Assembly: GCA_002336725.1 (NCBI GenBank)
Contig: DDEO01000161.1
Coordinates: 1-11,706 of the forward strand
Direction of reading: 5' to 3'
Length of the DNA: 11,706 bases
Source: Bacteroidetes bacterium UBA1952
GTDB lineage: Bacteria; Bacteroidota; Bacteroidia; Chitinophagales; Chitinophagaceae
In this document: in pieces, positions 11,671 to 11,706 of the stretch
How positions within the stretch are numbered: the stretch's first letter is position 1
How the letters are laid out: the number at the start of each line of letters is the position of its first letter
The notes under the pieces: generated by a model
Seen by the model: only the letters and a program-made list of their open reading frames with translations
Database searches by the model: none
Told to the model about the DNA's origin: nothing
Translations under genes and position numbers: made by a program

Positions 11671-11706
11671 CGATTTTCCCGCAGACCTTCTGCCTTCCGA
11701 AAAACC

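Noticed and set aside
11671..11706. Terminator after lgt (GCAGA-CCT-TCTGC)
   Set aside because: The stem is only five bases and no T tract follows before the window ends.

Overview
The window looks like chromosomal DNA of a member of the Bacteroidota, most likely in the Saprospiria/Chitinophagia area (the finer placement is inference). Three things point there. The gene families include a DUF2723 membrane glycosyltransferase-like protein, an IPExxxVDY-family protein and a Bacteroidota-type Lgt. Genes lack Shine-Dalgarno sites. The tRNA-Cys gene has a textbook Bacteroidota promoter (TTTG-N19-TACATTTG). G+C is by eye a little above half, except in a toxin-antitoxin cassette that is clearly poorer in G+C.

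Layout. Minus strand, read right to left: an SPFH/band-7 membrane protein (2805-3743); a repeat-filled gap (2311-2804); purA (1027-2310); a small two-ended charged protein, basic then acidic (504-932); and the first 156 codons of a pabB-like chorismate-binding enzyme (1-469, GTG start, running off the left edge). Plus strand: an IPExxxVDY-family protein (3852-4304); a 414-bp gap with repeats and a terminator; a 1031-residue DUF2723 protein (4719-7814); a secreted protein of unknown function (7905-8600); a VapC-like toxin-antitoxin pair (8719-9245); a nucleoside phosphorylase (9462-10343); and lgt (10372-11670, TTG start). tRNA-Cys(GCA) lies on the minus strand at 9322-9392.

How the genes fit. 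Most are housekeeping: AMP synthesis (purA), folate precursor (pabB), nucleoside salvage (phosphorylase) and lipoprotein maturation (lgt, 28 bp behind the phosphorylase and probably co-transcribed). The DUF2723 protein and the following exported protein may both act at the envelope. The toxin-antitoxin cassette is the one clearly accessory piece.

The main discoveries are in non-gene structure. (1) The palindrome TTTCCGGAAA occurs ten times in 11.7 kb, in genes and between them, where chance predicts about 0.01; it behaves like HIP1 or an uptake/segregation signal. (2) The toxin-antitoxin cassette is bracketed by two 58-bp direct repeats that carry the 3' end and terminator of tRNA-Cys, like a tiny tRNA-associated islet. 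(3) A strictly phased 7-bp tandem array and a 126-bp tandem repeat with 11-bp inverted arms fill the gap upstream of purA. (4) The small charged protein ends in an SSB-like acidic tip.
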